Source: Nitrospirota bacterium (GTDB lineage: Bacteria > Nitrospirota_A > Leptospirillia > Leptospirillales > Leptospirillaceae). Taken from it: DNA of 64,000 nt. The position numbers and the translations under genes were made by a program. Of this stretch, positions 48,210-57,195 are shown piece after piece. The notes beneath the pieces are model-generated. The model saw only the letters and a program-made list of their open reading frames with translations, ran no database searches and was not told the origin of the DNA. The stretch is taken from the NCBI GenBank assembly GCA_027335985.1, contig DAHWGX010000073.1, positions 1-64,000 on the forward strand. Direction: 5' to 3'. Position 1 is the first letter of the stretch, and the number at the start of each line of letters is the position of its first letter.

Positions 48210-51200
48210 TCAATTCTTCCTTTCTCCCTCACGCCTTCTCCGCTCCTCCTCCAGAATGGCCTCTGCCAACTGATCAGAAACTTTTTTCAAGGGAGCGAGG
48301 TCTGATTCCAGCGGACTCAGCCCATTCCCCCGAATTCTCCGAACTCCTGCCGCCAAAGTTTTGTGATAGCGGGAGTGAAGCCGGGCGATCTTCCCTTCGG
48401 GAGCCAGCCCAAAATTTTGCATGATTTCCCGGACAGGACAATTCACAACGTCATCCAGTGTCGTCGGATCAAAAACGGCCAGGTTCTGAAGCAGATATTC
48501 CAATTGCAACCCATGAGTCCGGACCAGCAGGGCATAGAGGCCGAGAAGGGATTTCGGCATAAAGCTCCTTTCGGGGGGAAACTCCCGAAGAAAGAGGACG
48601 AGATCGGGAAGACGAATGGGCTTGGAGATCTCATAGCCCTGGAGAAAATCGACTCCCAGCATGCGCATGGCATCCAGGATCGGGCCGGTTTCCACCCCTT
48701 CCACCACAAGGGAAAGCCCCATCCGGTGGGAGAGTTCCATGATTGCCTCGACGAAATGGAGATCCTTGGGTCGCGCTTCGAGGGTCCGGACGAATGCCTG
48801 ATCGAGCTTCACCTTGTCGACGGGGAGATCTTTCAGGCGAAGGAGAGACGAATAGGCGCTTCCCACATCGTCCATGGCCAACCTGACCCCCAACCCCTTA
48901 AGCCGTTTCAGGAGATCGAGAGCCACAACTGTTTCGCCGAACTCCTGTCCCTCGAGAATCTCGAGCGTGAGGCGGGACGGGTCGATCCGGGAAGCCCCGA
49001 GCATCCTCCCGAGGCATTCGAGGCATCCTTCGCTGATGGATCGGGGATCCACATTCACAGAGACCCAGAGGGACGGGTCCGTCTCGAAAAGCTCCCCAAG
49101 ATCCGAGAGGGCCCGTTCCAGCACCTGCCGGGAAAGCTCGAAGAGATCGTCGCCCCCATAGTCCTGAAGAAAGGCGGTCGGGGAGAGGATCGTCCCATCA
49201 GAGTTCCGGAGGCGTGCAAGGGCTTCGATCCCCGCGATCCGGCCTGTCCTGCCGTCGAGGATTGGCTGATAATGGACCTCCACCTTCCGCTCGTAGAGCA
49301 GTCTCTGCGCCAGTGTGCGCGCCAGCGGAACCGTCTCTCCATAAATCATCCAGCAGCGGGAACGGTCATTCTTGTGGGACTTGCTTTCATAGAGAGCCTG
49401 ATCCGCAAGCCGCATGAGATTTTCCGGATTTTCGGGCGATCCCGTGCCGGGAGAGGACAAGGCCACACCGATCGACACTCCCACCGTCACCCCTTCCCCC
49501 TTCTCCAGCCTCACGGGAATCCTTGCGGTCCGGTCGATCCTGTCGAGGAGATCCCCAAGCTCCTCCCGACCCGTGACATTCTCAAGAAGCAAAACAAATT
49601 CATCTCCTCCGAGACGCGCCAGGAAGTCTGTCTTTCGAAGAACTCCCAGGATCCTCTCCCCCGTCAGACGAAGAAGTCGGTCTCCGGCTTCGTGGCCATA
49701 GCGGTCGTTGACCGGCTTGAAGCCGTCAAGGTCGAGCATCGCGACGGCGAAGGACCACCCGTACCGGGCGGAGCGGGCAAGGAGCCTGTCGAACTCAAGA
49801 TCGAGCCCTCGCCTGTTCGGAAGGCCGGTCAGCCGGTCGTGGCGCGAGTCGAACTCGAGCCGTTGGGTCAGCTCGATCAGGGAAGTGATGTCCCGCTGGT
49901 TTCCGACAAATTCGACGATCCGGCCGGAGGAATTCCGGAGCGGGCTGATGGAAAGGAGATTCCAGAAGGGTGTCTTGTCCTTCCTGTAGTTCAGGATTTG
50001 ACCGTGAAAAGGGCGTTCCTCCCGAAGAGCCGTGCGGATTTCCTCGACCGTCGCGGGGTCGCTCCCCTCCCCCTGAAGGATCCGGCAATTCTGCCCCATC
50101 ATCTCGTCTGCCGTGTACCCCGTGATCGATGCAAACCCGTCGTTTGCAAAGATCACACGTCCATCTGGCCCTGTGATCACCACTCCTTCTCCGACGGCTC
50201 CTACCGCGCTCGAGAGAAGATTTTGCCGGGAGAGAAGGTCCAGGCGGTCGAGGCCAAGAGAGATATTTCGGGCAAGTTCGGTCAGAAGCCCTTCGAGGAC
50301 GGGGTCGCTGAAGGCTCCCTCCTTCGCATGGCCGACGAAAAGGAGTCCCCAGGGCTTCCCCTTCCGAAGGATGGGAAGGGCAGCACTCGCGTTGAGGCCG
50401 AACTCCCTGAGCCTTCCCGCCCAGAGCGCCCGGGTTCCTGCCGCATCCGGATCGAAGACGGGAGCGCGTCCCGCAAGGGCCAGAACGAGATGATCCGATA
50501 TTTCGCGCGCTCCTTGCGGGGTAGAAGAGTGCCCTTCCTCAAGGAAGTCGGCCCGTCCCGAAGACGCGATCACATCAATCCCTCCCCGGCCACCCGGACA
50601 GAGGATGGCGGCCACCGTTATCTCTCCGTGGGTGACAGCCAGGTCGCAAAGTTTCGAGAGAAGGGTGGACTCGTCGGATCCTGCCGAAAGCGCCTCTGAG
50701 GCATGGGCGAGAAGGGTGTTGTAGGAAGAGAGGAGTCGGAGTCGCTCCGTCTGGGCATGACGGTCGCCCACGTCATGGACGGTTCCCACGACCACAGAGG
50801 GTTCGTCCGGAATCCGGGCCAGGGAGATGTCCACCATGACCGGATGCCCGTTCTTGTCGACCATTCTCACATCCGGGATCTCGACGCTCTCCCGTCCGGG
50901 AAGGAGTCCGTAGGCAAAGCCCACCCGCTCGAATTCCTCCGGGTCTCCATAGAGCATCCGGGTCGTATGACCGACCATCTCCCCGACCTGGTCGTAGCCC
51001 AGCATCTGCCGCATACGGTCGTTGACATAGCGGATCCGGCGCTTTTCGAGAAGCATGATCCCCGCCCGGGTGTTTTCAAGAAGAACCTTCTCGAGGGTCG
51101 CCAACTCCCTTTCCCGTCGAAGGGACTCGAGACGGTCGAGTCCCCGGGAGACGTCCCGTGCCAGCTCCGAAAGGACCTCCTGAAGAGCGGGGTCGAAACT

Positions 51201-53846
51201 GGCGGGCTCTTCGTGATACAGCGCCAGGAGCCCCCAGATCCCACCCTCCCGCACCACCGGAAGGACTGCCGCGGTCCGAAGCTTGTGGTGGAGGGCCCTT
51301 TCTTTCGACGTCGTTCCAGCAAGCCTTTCGAGAATGTCGACATTGAAAAGAGGGCGACCCGTTCGCCAGACCTCTCCCACCATCCCATCCCCTGCGGATT
51401 GATCCGGATTGACCGAAATCGTCAGATTCTCGAGGAATGCTGTTTCTCCGGCGCTTGCCTCCACCTTGACGGCACTTCCTTCCACCGGACGCCCGATCCA
51501 GGCCAGTCGGAGCTTCCCGAATCGGACCGCCAGGTCACAGATTCCCTGGAGGAGGGACTCCTCCATCGTCGCTTCGGCGATCGCCTGATTGACCTGGGCC
51601 AGGAGGCTGTTGAAGTCGGCAAGCCGGGAAAGTTCCTGGGCCAGACGATGACGCTCGGAGACGTCGACGATTGTCCAGACGACTGTATCTGGACCCTCCC
51701 CGACGATTTTCTGTCCGGAGAGATCCACATATCCTTCAGAGCCGTTTGCCCGACGGAGGCGCAGGTCACGGAGACGGGCGCTCCCGGTCGCGAGGGCCTC
51801 CTCCGACGCCTCTCCCATTCTCGCAAAGCTGTCGTCTCCCACGAAATAAAGGTCACGGACGCTGTGCCCCACGATTTCTTCCGGAGACCCGTAACCCAGG
51901 ATCTCGAGGAAGCCGCGGTTCACCTCGACCACGACCCGGTCGGGATAGCGGACGAGATCGATTCCGGCCGTGGTGTTGGCGAGAAGGGTCTCCTTGAGGG
52001 CCGTGGCCTTCCTTTCTCTTCCAGAGAGGTCAAAACGGTCGAGGGCCAGGGAGAGGTTGTCCGCGATCGCCTCGATCAAATGCCGAAGCTCGGGCTCGAA
52101 GCTTTCCTCCCTGTCGAGATAGACGGTCAGCACCGCCCAGATCGTTCCGCCGCGATGGACAGGAATGGAGGCGCTGGACTGGAAACCGAATCGTCGGGCC
52201 TCCGCAACCCAGGGCCCCATGGAAAGATTTTGCGTAAAGGAGGAATTGTAGACCGGAAGGTCCGCTCTCCAAGCCTGCTCCATCGGACTGAGGCCCTCAG
52301 GATGGTCGGGGAGGCTTGAGGCGGCGGCGTGCTCGAGGTATCCATTCTCCCCGGAGGACGCCAAAACCTGAAAGATCCCGGCCTCGTCTGGGCGACCGAC
52401 CCAGGCCAGCCGGATTTCGGGAACATCGATCGAGAGGCGACAGAAGTCCGGAAGAATCTCCTCTTCCCGGATCTCTCTCGACACCGCCTCCGCAACCCGA
52501 CCCCGCAGAACGTCGAAGGCGAGAAGGCGCTCGAGCCTCTCGTTTTTTTCCTCGAGTCTTCCTTCGAGCTCCCGGCGCTCCGTCACATCGAGGCCCAGAA
52601 AAACCCGGTAAAGAGGGCGTCCCTCCGCATCCCTAAGGACGGAGAGGCTCCATTCGAAGATCCGGCGCTTACCGGTCATTCCGGTCCAGCCACATTCGGA
52701 GGGAACGGGGGCCTCCCCCCGCGTCAGGGCTTCAAAGAGGCTCCGGACGCCTGAACGGTCCTCTGCCGGCAAGGAGCGCATCCACTCCCAGGGCTTTCCC
52801 CTGACCACCTCCGCCGTCACTCCCAAAAATATTCGCGCTGTCCGGTTGATGCGGAGGGCCTCGCCATTCGGATCGAGGACCAGCCCGAGAGCTCCGGCTC
52901 CATCGAAGATTGCCTCGTCGAGCTCCGACAGTTCGGCAAGCTGTCTCCCCTGACGTTCCTGACGGCGAACCAGGGTCCGAATCCCGAAAACGATCAGGAC
53001 CAGCAGAAACAGTCCCCCCTCCTCGACCATCCAGCGGCGTGACGACGAGCTCATCCACTCGTCCCTGACCAGGGAGGTCGGCCAATAAGCGGTGACCTCG
53101 AAGGGATACCCGGGAACCGGGATCCGAACGATGTTTTTGTCTCCGGGAACGAGAGGGGAGTCGGAACGATTCCCCCGGACCAGGAAAAGAATGTCGCCAT
53201 TCCGGAGATCCCTCAGGGAAAAGCTGAAAGTGCGATGGGCCCTCGGAGGAACCAGATCTGTCACCCGAAGGAAGGTACGGACTCCGAGGGGGGATTTCCC
53301 GGCCGGCGCGGGAAGAAGAATCGCAAGGGGGAGAATTCGCGTTCCGAGACGGGCAGATAGCCGGCTGCGTCCCACGAGAAACGAGGGGTTTTCTCGAAGG
53401 GGAGTGGCGTAGCCGGTTGCGGGAAAGGTGGCCGCGGGGGGAGTCTCGGGGGGGGAGATCCGGGTTGACCAGAGGATCCGGCCGGTCCGGGGGTTATAGA
53501 GCTCGAAGTCGACCAGGGACGGGTGAAGGGCCAGAAAAATCCGGAGTGTCCGCTCCGTAGCCGGCCCGGGAGGTCGAAGCGGCAGGCGGACTTCCGGGAG
53601 GGTGGAAGCCACAAACCCAAGATCGAGAAAGCGCGACGAGATGCGCCGGGAGACCGCTGAGGCGCGGGTAAGGGCAGCTCTGGCCGCTCGCGCTTCCACC
53701 GCATTCCGGTAATCGCTGTACTCCGCCGATTCGAAAAAGGCGATTCCAAGGAGGGCCAGGACGAGGGTTCCTGCAACCAGAAGGCCAACCGACTTCCCGA
53801 TCAGAAGATGTTCCAGCAGAAGGCGTGGCTTCAACGTAGTCTTCAT
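48210..53846 (-). CDS. Giant multi-sensor c-di-GMP protein: PAS/GAF repeats, LOV-type PAS, GGDEF, EAL, CZB-like domain
   Basis: 1878 residues. TM1 at about 15-40, periplasmic sensor region to about 275, TM2 at about 278-294. Then alternate PAS (about 305-425), GAF (443-605), PAS (617-733), GAF (742-908), PAS (919-1030) and GAF (1039-1202). The next PAS (1210-1318) matches LOV photoreceptors: GQNCRILQG with the adduct Cys at 1254, LNYRK, FWNLL and GNQRD. GGDEF has LGGDEF at 1412-1417 and an inhibitory RKTD site. EAL has EALAR at 1541, a slightly altered loop 6 (MDDVGSAYSS) and VVEGVET. The C terminus has His 1778, Cys 1803 and His 1824/1828 in a CZB-like arrangement. Predicted to make and/or degrade cyclic-di-GMP in response to several signals. 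Strong ribosome binding site; starts 22 bases after pheT. Confidence 0.9.
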   Translation of the reverse strand: MKTTLKPRLLLEHLLIGKSVGLLVAGTLVLALLGIAFFESAEYSDYRNAVEARAARAALTRASAVSRRISSRFLDLGFVASTLPEVRLPLRPPGPATERTLRIFLALHPSLVDFELYNPRTGRILWSTRISPPETPPAATFPATGYATPLRENPSFLVGRSRLSARLGTRILPLAILLPAPAGKSPLGVRTFLRVTDLVPPRAHRTFSFSLRDLRNGDILFLVRGNRSDSPLVPGDKNIVRIPVPGYPFEVTAYWPTSLVRDEWMSSSSRRWMVEEGGLFLLVLIVFGIRTLVRRQERQGRQLAELSELDEAIFDGAGALGLVLDPNGEALRINRTARIFLGVTAEVVRGKPWEWMRSLPAEDRSGVRSLFEALTRGEAPVPSECGWTGMTGKRRIFEWSLSVLRDAEGRPLYRVFLGLDVTERRELEGRLEEKNERLERLLAFDVLRGRVAEAVSREIREEEILPDFCRLSIDVPEIRLAWVGRPDEAGIFQVLASSGENGYLEHAAASSLPDHPEGLSPMEQAWRADLPVYNSSFTQNLSMGPWVAEARRFGFQSSASIPVHRGGTIWAVLTVYLDREESFEPELRHLIEAIADNLSLALDRFDLSGRERKATALKETLLANTTAGIDLVRYPDRVVVEVNRGFLEILGYGSPEEIVGHSVRDLYFVGDDSFARMGEASEEALATGSARLRDLRLRRANGSEGYVDLSGQKIVGEGPDTVVWTIVDVSERHRLAQELSRLADFNSLLAQVNQAIAEATMEESLLQGICDLAVRFGKLRLAWIGRPVEGSAVKVEASAGETAFLENLTISVNPDQSAGDGMVGEVWRTGRPLFNVDILERLAGTTSKERALHHKLRTAAVLPVVREGGIWGLLALYHEEPASFDPALQEVLSELARDVSRGLDRLESLRRERELATLEKVLLENTRAGIMLLEKRRIRYVNDRMRQMLGYDQVGEMVGHTTRMLYGDPEEFERVGFAYGLLPGRESVEIPDVRMVDKNGHPVMVDISLARIPDEPSVVVGTVHDVGDRHAQTERLRLLSSYNTLLAHASEALSAGSDESTLLSKLCDLAVTHGEITVAAILCPGGRGGIDVIASSGRADFLEEGHSSTPQGAREISDHLVLALAGRAPVFDPDAAGTRALWAGRLREFGLNASAALPILRKGKPWGLLFVGHAKEGAFSDPVLEGLLTELARNISLGLDRLDLLSRQNLLSSAVGAVGEGVVITGPDGRVIFANDGFASITGYTADEMMGQNCRILQGEGSDPATVEEIRTALREERPFHGQILNYRKDKTPFWNLLSISPLRNSSGRIVEFVGNQRDITSLIELTQRLEFDSRHDRLTGLPNRRGLDLEFDRLLARSARYGWSFAVAMLDLDGFKPVNDRYGHEAGDRLLRLTGERILGVLRKTDFLARLGGDEFVLLLENVTGREELGDLLDRIDRTARIPVRLEKGEGVTVGVSIGVALSSPGTGSPENPENLMRLADQALYESKSHKNDRSRCWMIYGETVPLARTLAQRLLYERKVEVHYQPILDGRTGRIAGIEALARLRNSDGTILSPTAFLQDYGGDDLFELSRQVLERALSDLGELFETDPSLWVSVNVDPRSISEGCLECLGRMLGASRIDPSRLTLEILEGQEFGETVVALDLLKRLKGLGVRLAMDDVGSAYSSLLRLKDLPVDKVKLDQAFVRTLEARPKDLHFVEAIMELSHRMGLSLVVEGVETGPILDAMRMLGVDFLQGYEISKPIRLPDLVLFLREFPPERSFMPKSLLGLYALLVRTHGLQLEYLLQNLAVFDPTTLDDVVNCPVREIMQNFGLAPEGKIARLHSRYHKTLAAGVRRIRGNGLSPLESDLAPLKKVSDQLAEAILEEERRRREGERKN

Positions 53847-53868
53847 GGTCTCCCCTCCCGGCCGAAAC

Positions 53869-55584
53869 TCAGGAGGCCAGCAACGCCTCCAGGTCGATCT
53901 CGAAACAGACCGTGGGCATCCGGATACCCCACCTGTCTAGGAATTCCGGATGGATCTCTCCCACCGTCGCGACCGTCTCGCCGGAATTGTTCACATAGGC
54001 CCCGCATCGTCCCGGCAGATAGGGAGCGAGGTCGGCGGCCCGGATGACCAGTGTCCGATCCATCCGCTCGAACACCATTTCGAGGACCCCCTGGAGCTCG
54101 GAAACGCTGGCCTGGGGATGCGAGAGAAGGGAAGCCATGAGCCACAGATCCTTGGTCGGCCGATCACCTTCGCCCCCCGATGCGGTCCCAAGCCGCATCG
54201 CCTCCCCCACCTCGAAAATCCTGTGGGGATAGGGTGCCCGGCCAGACCTGGCCTCGGCGGCAAGAAGGCCGGCCAGAAGGGATGGGCGAACGACGGCGAA
54301 CTGAAGGCTGGCCGGGTTGTCGATCCGGACCACAGCCCCCGCCTCCCGTCCGAGGCGCTCGGTCACGAGCGGCTCGCCGGTCAGGATGTTCGAGAGGAGT
54401 TCCTGGTATCCCATCGCCATCACCGCCTGTCTGAGGCGGGATTCGATCTTCTGCCGGGGGGCGGGCCGCCCGCGCGTGAACTCCTTGGGTAGGACCGGCT
54501 CGAAGGAGTCGTACCCCTTGGCCACAAGGTAGTCCTCCACCACATCCACAGCCCCGAGAAGATCGTCGCGCGTGAAGGGCGAGAGGACCTCCCATCCCGA
54601 TTTCCCGTCCCCGGTCGGGCGGGAGATCTGGGGATAGCCGAAATCCAGGAGTGTCTCCACAAAATCGGAAGGATCCTTGTCGGCCCCCAGAACCCGGGCC
54701 GGAAGACCGGACGGAACATGAACGACGGTTCCCGGAGAGGCGGGCGCCACCAGGGGAGGAATCCCCCCTGCCATGAGGGGCTCGACCTCGTACCCCCGGT
54801 CGGTCAGATTGGCCGCCAGGATGTTCAGGACCAGGAGGATCCGTCCGGGATCAAAGCCGGTGGCCTCGACGAAAAGACCATCGTCCTCCGGGGTGACCTC
54901 CCCCGAGGACAGGGCGTTGATCACGGGAGGAAAGGACAGGATCGTCTCCCGGGCGTCGAAAAGGACCGGCCAGGCCGGGTGCCCCTTTAAAAGCCCCCCG
55001 TATGCCCGCCCCTTGGGGTGGGTTTCCACGATCTCCGCCAGGGTCATCGCACGGTCCGCGCCCAGAGGAACAAACCGGGTTGTCCCGGGATCGCAGGCCC
55101 GGTAGGTCAGTGGAAAGACGATCCGGTCCAGAGGGTAGACCCCTATCGCCAAATCGGCGCGCTTTCTCCCGAAGAGTTCGGACAGGCGCTCCTGAGTTCC
55201 GATGATCTGGACGAGCCCTTCAGCTCCGAGACGGCCTCCCCGTGCACAGAATCCCCCCATTAAGGGACGGACCGTGCCGGTCGAGGGATCGATCCGAATC
55301 TCCGGTCCCCCCCCCTTCCTCTTGCGGAGGTCGGCCTTCTCGAGAAATCCATAGGGATGGCCGGGGCGTGGACGGCCTCCCCGCAGCTGGCGCGCAATTC
55401 CTTCCACGCTCCAGAGGTCGGGCCGGTTTGTGTCGTTAAGCTCGATTTTGAAGCGGCCGGTTCCAGGGTCGAACTGTTTCCACTCCCCTTTCACCGCATC
55501 GAGGGTCCGGTCCATCTCGTCCGGGGAAAGCCTCCCGGCCAGAAGCTCCTGAAGATCGTCAAAATGTCCTTCCAGTGTCGGCAC
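53869..55584 (-). CDS. pheT: Phenylalanyl-tRNA synthetase beta subunit, archaeal/eukaryotic type
   Basis: 571 residues from a GTG with GAGG at a 5-bp gap. Ordinary bacterial PheT is about 800 residues and starts with an EMAP-like tRNA-binding domain. This one is short and has the archaeal layout. It begins MPTLEGHFDDLQ, reads ELNDTNRPDLWSVEGIARQL near residue 50, and then has the B3/4 editing region, the B5 DNA-binding-like fold and a catalytic-like core. It carries no anticodon-binding ferredoxin domain. Pairs with pheS 41 bases upstream. Confidence 0.88.
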   Translation of the reverse strand: MPTLEGHFDDLQELLAGRLSPDEMDRTLDAVKGEWKQFDPGTGRFKIELNDTNRPDLWSVEGIARQLRGGRPRPGHPYGFLEKADLRKRKGGGPEIRIDPSTGTVRPLMGGFCARGGRLGAEGLVQIIGTQERLSELFGRKRADLAIGVYPLDRIVFPLTYRACDPGTTRFVPLGADRAMTLAEIVETHPKGRAYGGLLKGHPAWPVLFDARETILSFPPVINALSSGEVTPEDDGLFVEATGFDPGRILLVLNILAANLTDRGYEVEPLMAGGIPPLVAPASPGTVVHVPSGLPARVLGADKDPSDFVETLLDFGYPQISRPTGDGKSGWEVLSPFTRDDLLGAVDVVEDYLVAKGYDSFEPVLPKEFTRGRPAPRQKIESRLRQAVMAMGYQELLSNILTGEPLVTERLGREAGAVVRIDNPASLQFAVVRPSLLAGLLAAEARSGRAPYPHRIFEVGEAMRLGTASGGEGDRPTKDLWLMASLLSHPQASVSELQGVLEMVFERMDRTLVIRAADLAPYLPGRCGAYVNNSGETVATVGEIHPEFLDRWGIRMPTVCFEIDLEALLAS

Positions 55585-55625
55585 AATAACCTCTTGTCTT
55601 TAGGGTCCCTGGCGCGGATCTCCGC

Positions 55626-57194
55626 TCAGGACGGGCTCCATGCGCGTGAATGCTCCTCCGAGCGGGCCATGGCTGCGAGGGTCGACAGATCGCCAGTGAA
55701 CAAGTCCCGGATGTCAGACAGTCCTAGCCGGAACATCGCCATTCGATCGATTCCCATCCCCCAGGCGATCACCGGAACCGTGACCCCCAGGGGACGCGTC
55801 ACCTCCGGGCGGAAGAGCCCGGCGCCTCCCAGTTCCATCCAGCCCAGGACCGGATGGTGGGCATGCAGTTCGACGGAAGGCTCGGTAAACGGAAAGTAGG
55901 CCGGCTTGTAGTGCACCCGGTCCACCCCGGCGATTTCCTTCGCCAGAAGTGCCAGCAGTCCCAGCAGCGTCCTGAAGCTCGCCCCTTCTTCGAGCACGAT
56001 CCCTTCAGCCTGGAAGAAGTCCACCGCATGGGTTGCGTCGACCTGGTCGTGGCGGAAGCACCGGGCGATGGCGAAGTACTTCCCGGGAATCTCGGGGAGT
56101 CCCGCCAGAGTCCGGGCAGAGAGGGCCGTTCCCTGGCTCCGCATGAGGAGGCGTCTGGACTGGTCCGGATCGAAGCTCTGCCTCCAGCCCCGAGTCTCTG
56201 TCGGCGCCTCCCGGCCTTCATGGGTGCGCGCGACGGCATCGAGAGGCCATCCATCAATGTCGGAGGTGGTCCGGGGCTCGGACAGAAGGTAGATGTCGTG
56301 AATGTTCCGGGCGGGATGGGTCTGGGGAATGAAAAGGGCGTCCATGTTCCAGAATTCCGGCTCGACCAGGCTTCCGGTCATTTCGGCGAAGCCGAGCCGA
56401 ACCAGATGGGAGCGGACTTCGTCGAGGAACTCGCGGTAGGGATGGAGACGTCCGGTCGAGGGACGCGGGGGAGGCGTCTCGAGGGAGTAGGGCCTGAAGG
56501 AGCGCCCCTCCCAGCTTCGGTGCATGAGCATCTCGGGAGTCACCGCCCCCAGAAGGCCCTCGGCGGAGGCGATTTCCTCCTCCGTGATCCGGCAGCCGGG
56601 GTCGAGACGACAGGACTTCGTTGTCCGCTCGTCGAAGCGCAAAAGCCCCTTGCCCTTGCCTCTGCGTCGCTGGTACAGCTCGAGGAGCTCCTGATCCTCC
56701 TTGGAAAGTGCCTCCAAAAGGATGGGAGAGGCCGATCCGGCGATCTCTTCGAGAAGCCTCCGGAGCCGCCCGATCCCTTCGGGAAGATCCCCCGAGCGGT
56801 GGACGAGCCCCCCTTCTCCGATGCGGATCGCCCCGCTTTCCTTGAGGGCGCCGATCGCCTTCGAGGCGATCGACGGATCAGGGAAAAGCTCCCTCAGATC
56901 CTTCATGTCCCGGGGGCCACCGGAAAGGGCCTCCATGATCACCTCTTCGGGAAGTCCCCGGACCCGGGCCTCCTCCCCTCCTTCGGTGAGGGAGAGAACC
57001 GTCTCCAGACGGTCGACCCTTTCATGGAGGATGGACTTGGCCTTGAGCCACTCGACCCCCATCTGGACCTGGGAGGCTTCGAGACCGGAAAGCCGGGCGA
57101 TTTCCGGGAGCGAGAGGTAGGCATCAGCTTCCGGAGAGGTGAGGAAGGGACGAAGGATGGCCCTCTCGAGCGGATGAAGGGCGACGGAAGACAT
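55626..57194 (-). CDS. pheS: Phenylalanyl-tRNA synthetase alpha subunit, archaeal/eukaryotic type
   Basis: 522 residues, far longer than the bacterial alpha subunit (about 330). The first 200 residues contain winged-helix units typical of archaeal and cytosolic eukaryotic PheRS (LHPLERAILRPFLTS, SLPEIARLSGLEASQVQMGV). The class II core has motif 2 around FRHDQVDATHAVDFFQAEG and motif 3 GMGIDRMAMFRLGLSDIRDL. The ATG at 57194 is one base after the dppF stop, with AAGGAA upstream. Together with pheT it charges tRNA-Phe. Confidence 0.88.
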   Translation of the reverse strand: MSSVALHPLERAILRPFLTSPEADAYLSLPEIARLSGLEASQVQMGVEWLKAKSILHERVDRLETVLSLTEGGEEARVRGLPEEVIMEALSGGPRDMKDLRELFPDPSIASKAIGALKESGAIRIGEGGLVHRSGDLPEGIGRLRRLLEEIAGSASPILLEALSKEDQELLELYQRRRGKGKGLLRFDERTTKSCRLDPGCRITEEEIASAEGLLGAVTPEMLMHRSWEGRSFRPYSLETPPPRPSTGRLHPYREFLDEVRSHLVRLGFAEMTGSLVEPEFWNMDALFIPQTHPARNIHDIYLLSEPRTTSDIDGWPLDAVARTHEGREAPTETRGWRQSFDPDQSRRLLMRSQGTALSARTLAGLPEIPGKYFAIARCFRHDQVDATHAVDFFQAEGIVLEEGASFRTLLGLLALLAKEIAGVDRVHYKPAYFPFTEPSVELHAHHPVLGWMELGGAGLFRPEVTRPLGVTVPVIAWGMGIDRMAMFRLGLSDIRDLFTGDLSTLAAMARSEEHSRAWSPS

Positions 57195-57195
57195 G

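Noticed and set aside
48363..52319. Two very long plus-strand open frames antisense to the giant c-di-GMP gene
   Set aside because: Arginine/proline/glycine-rich products without domains, while the minus strand encodes contiguous PAS, GAF, GGDEF and EAL motifs.
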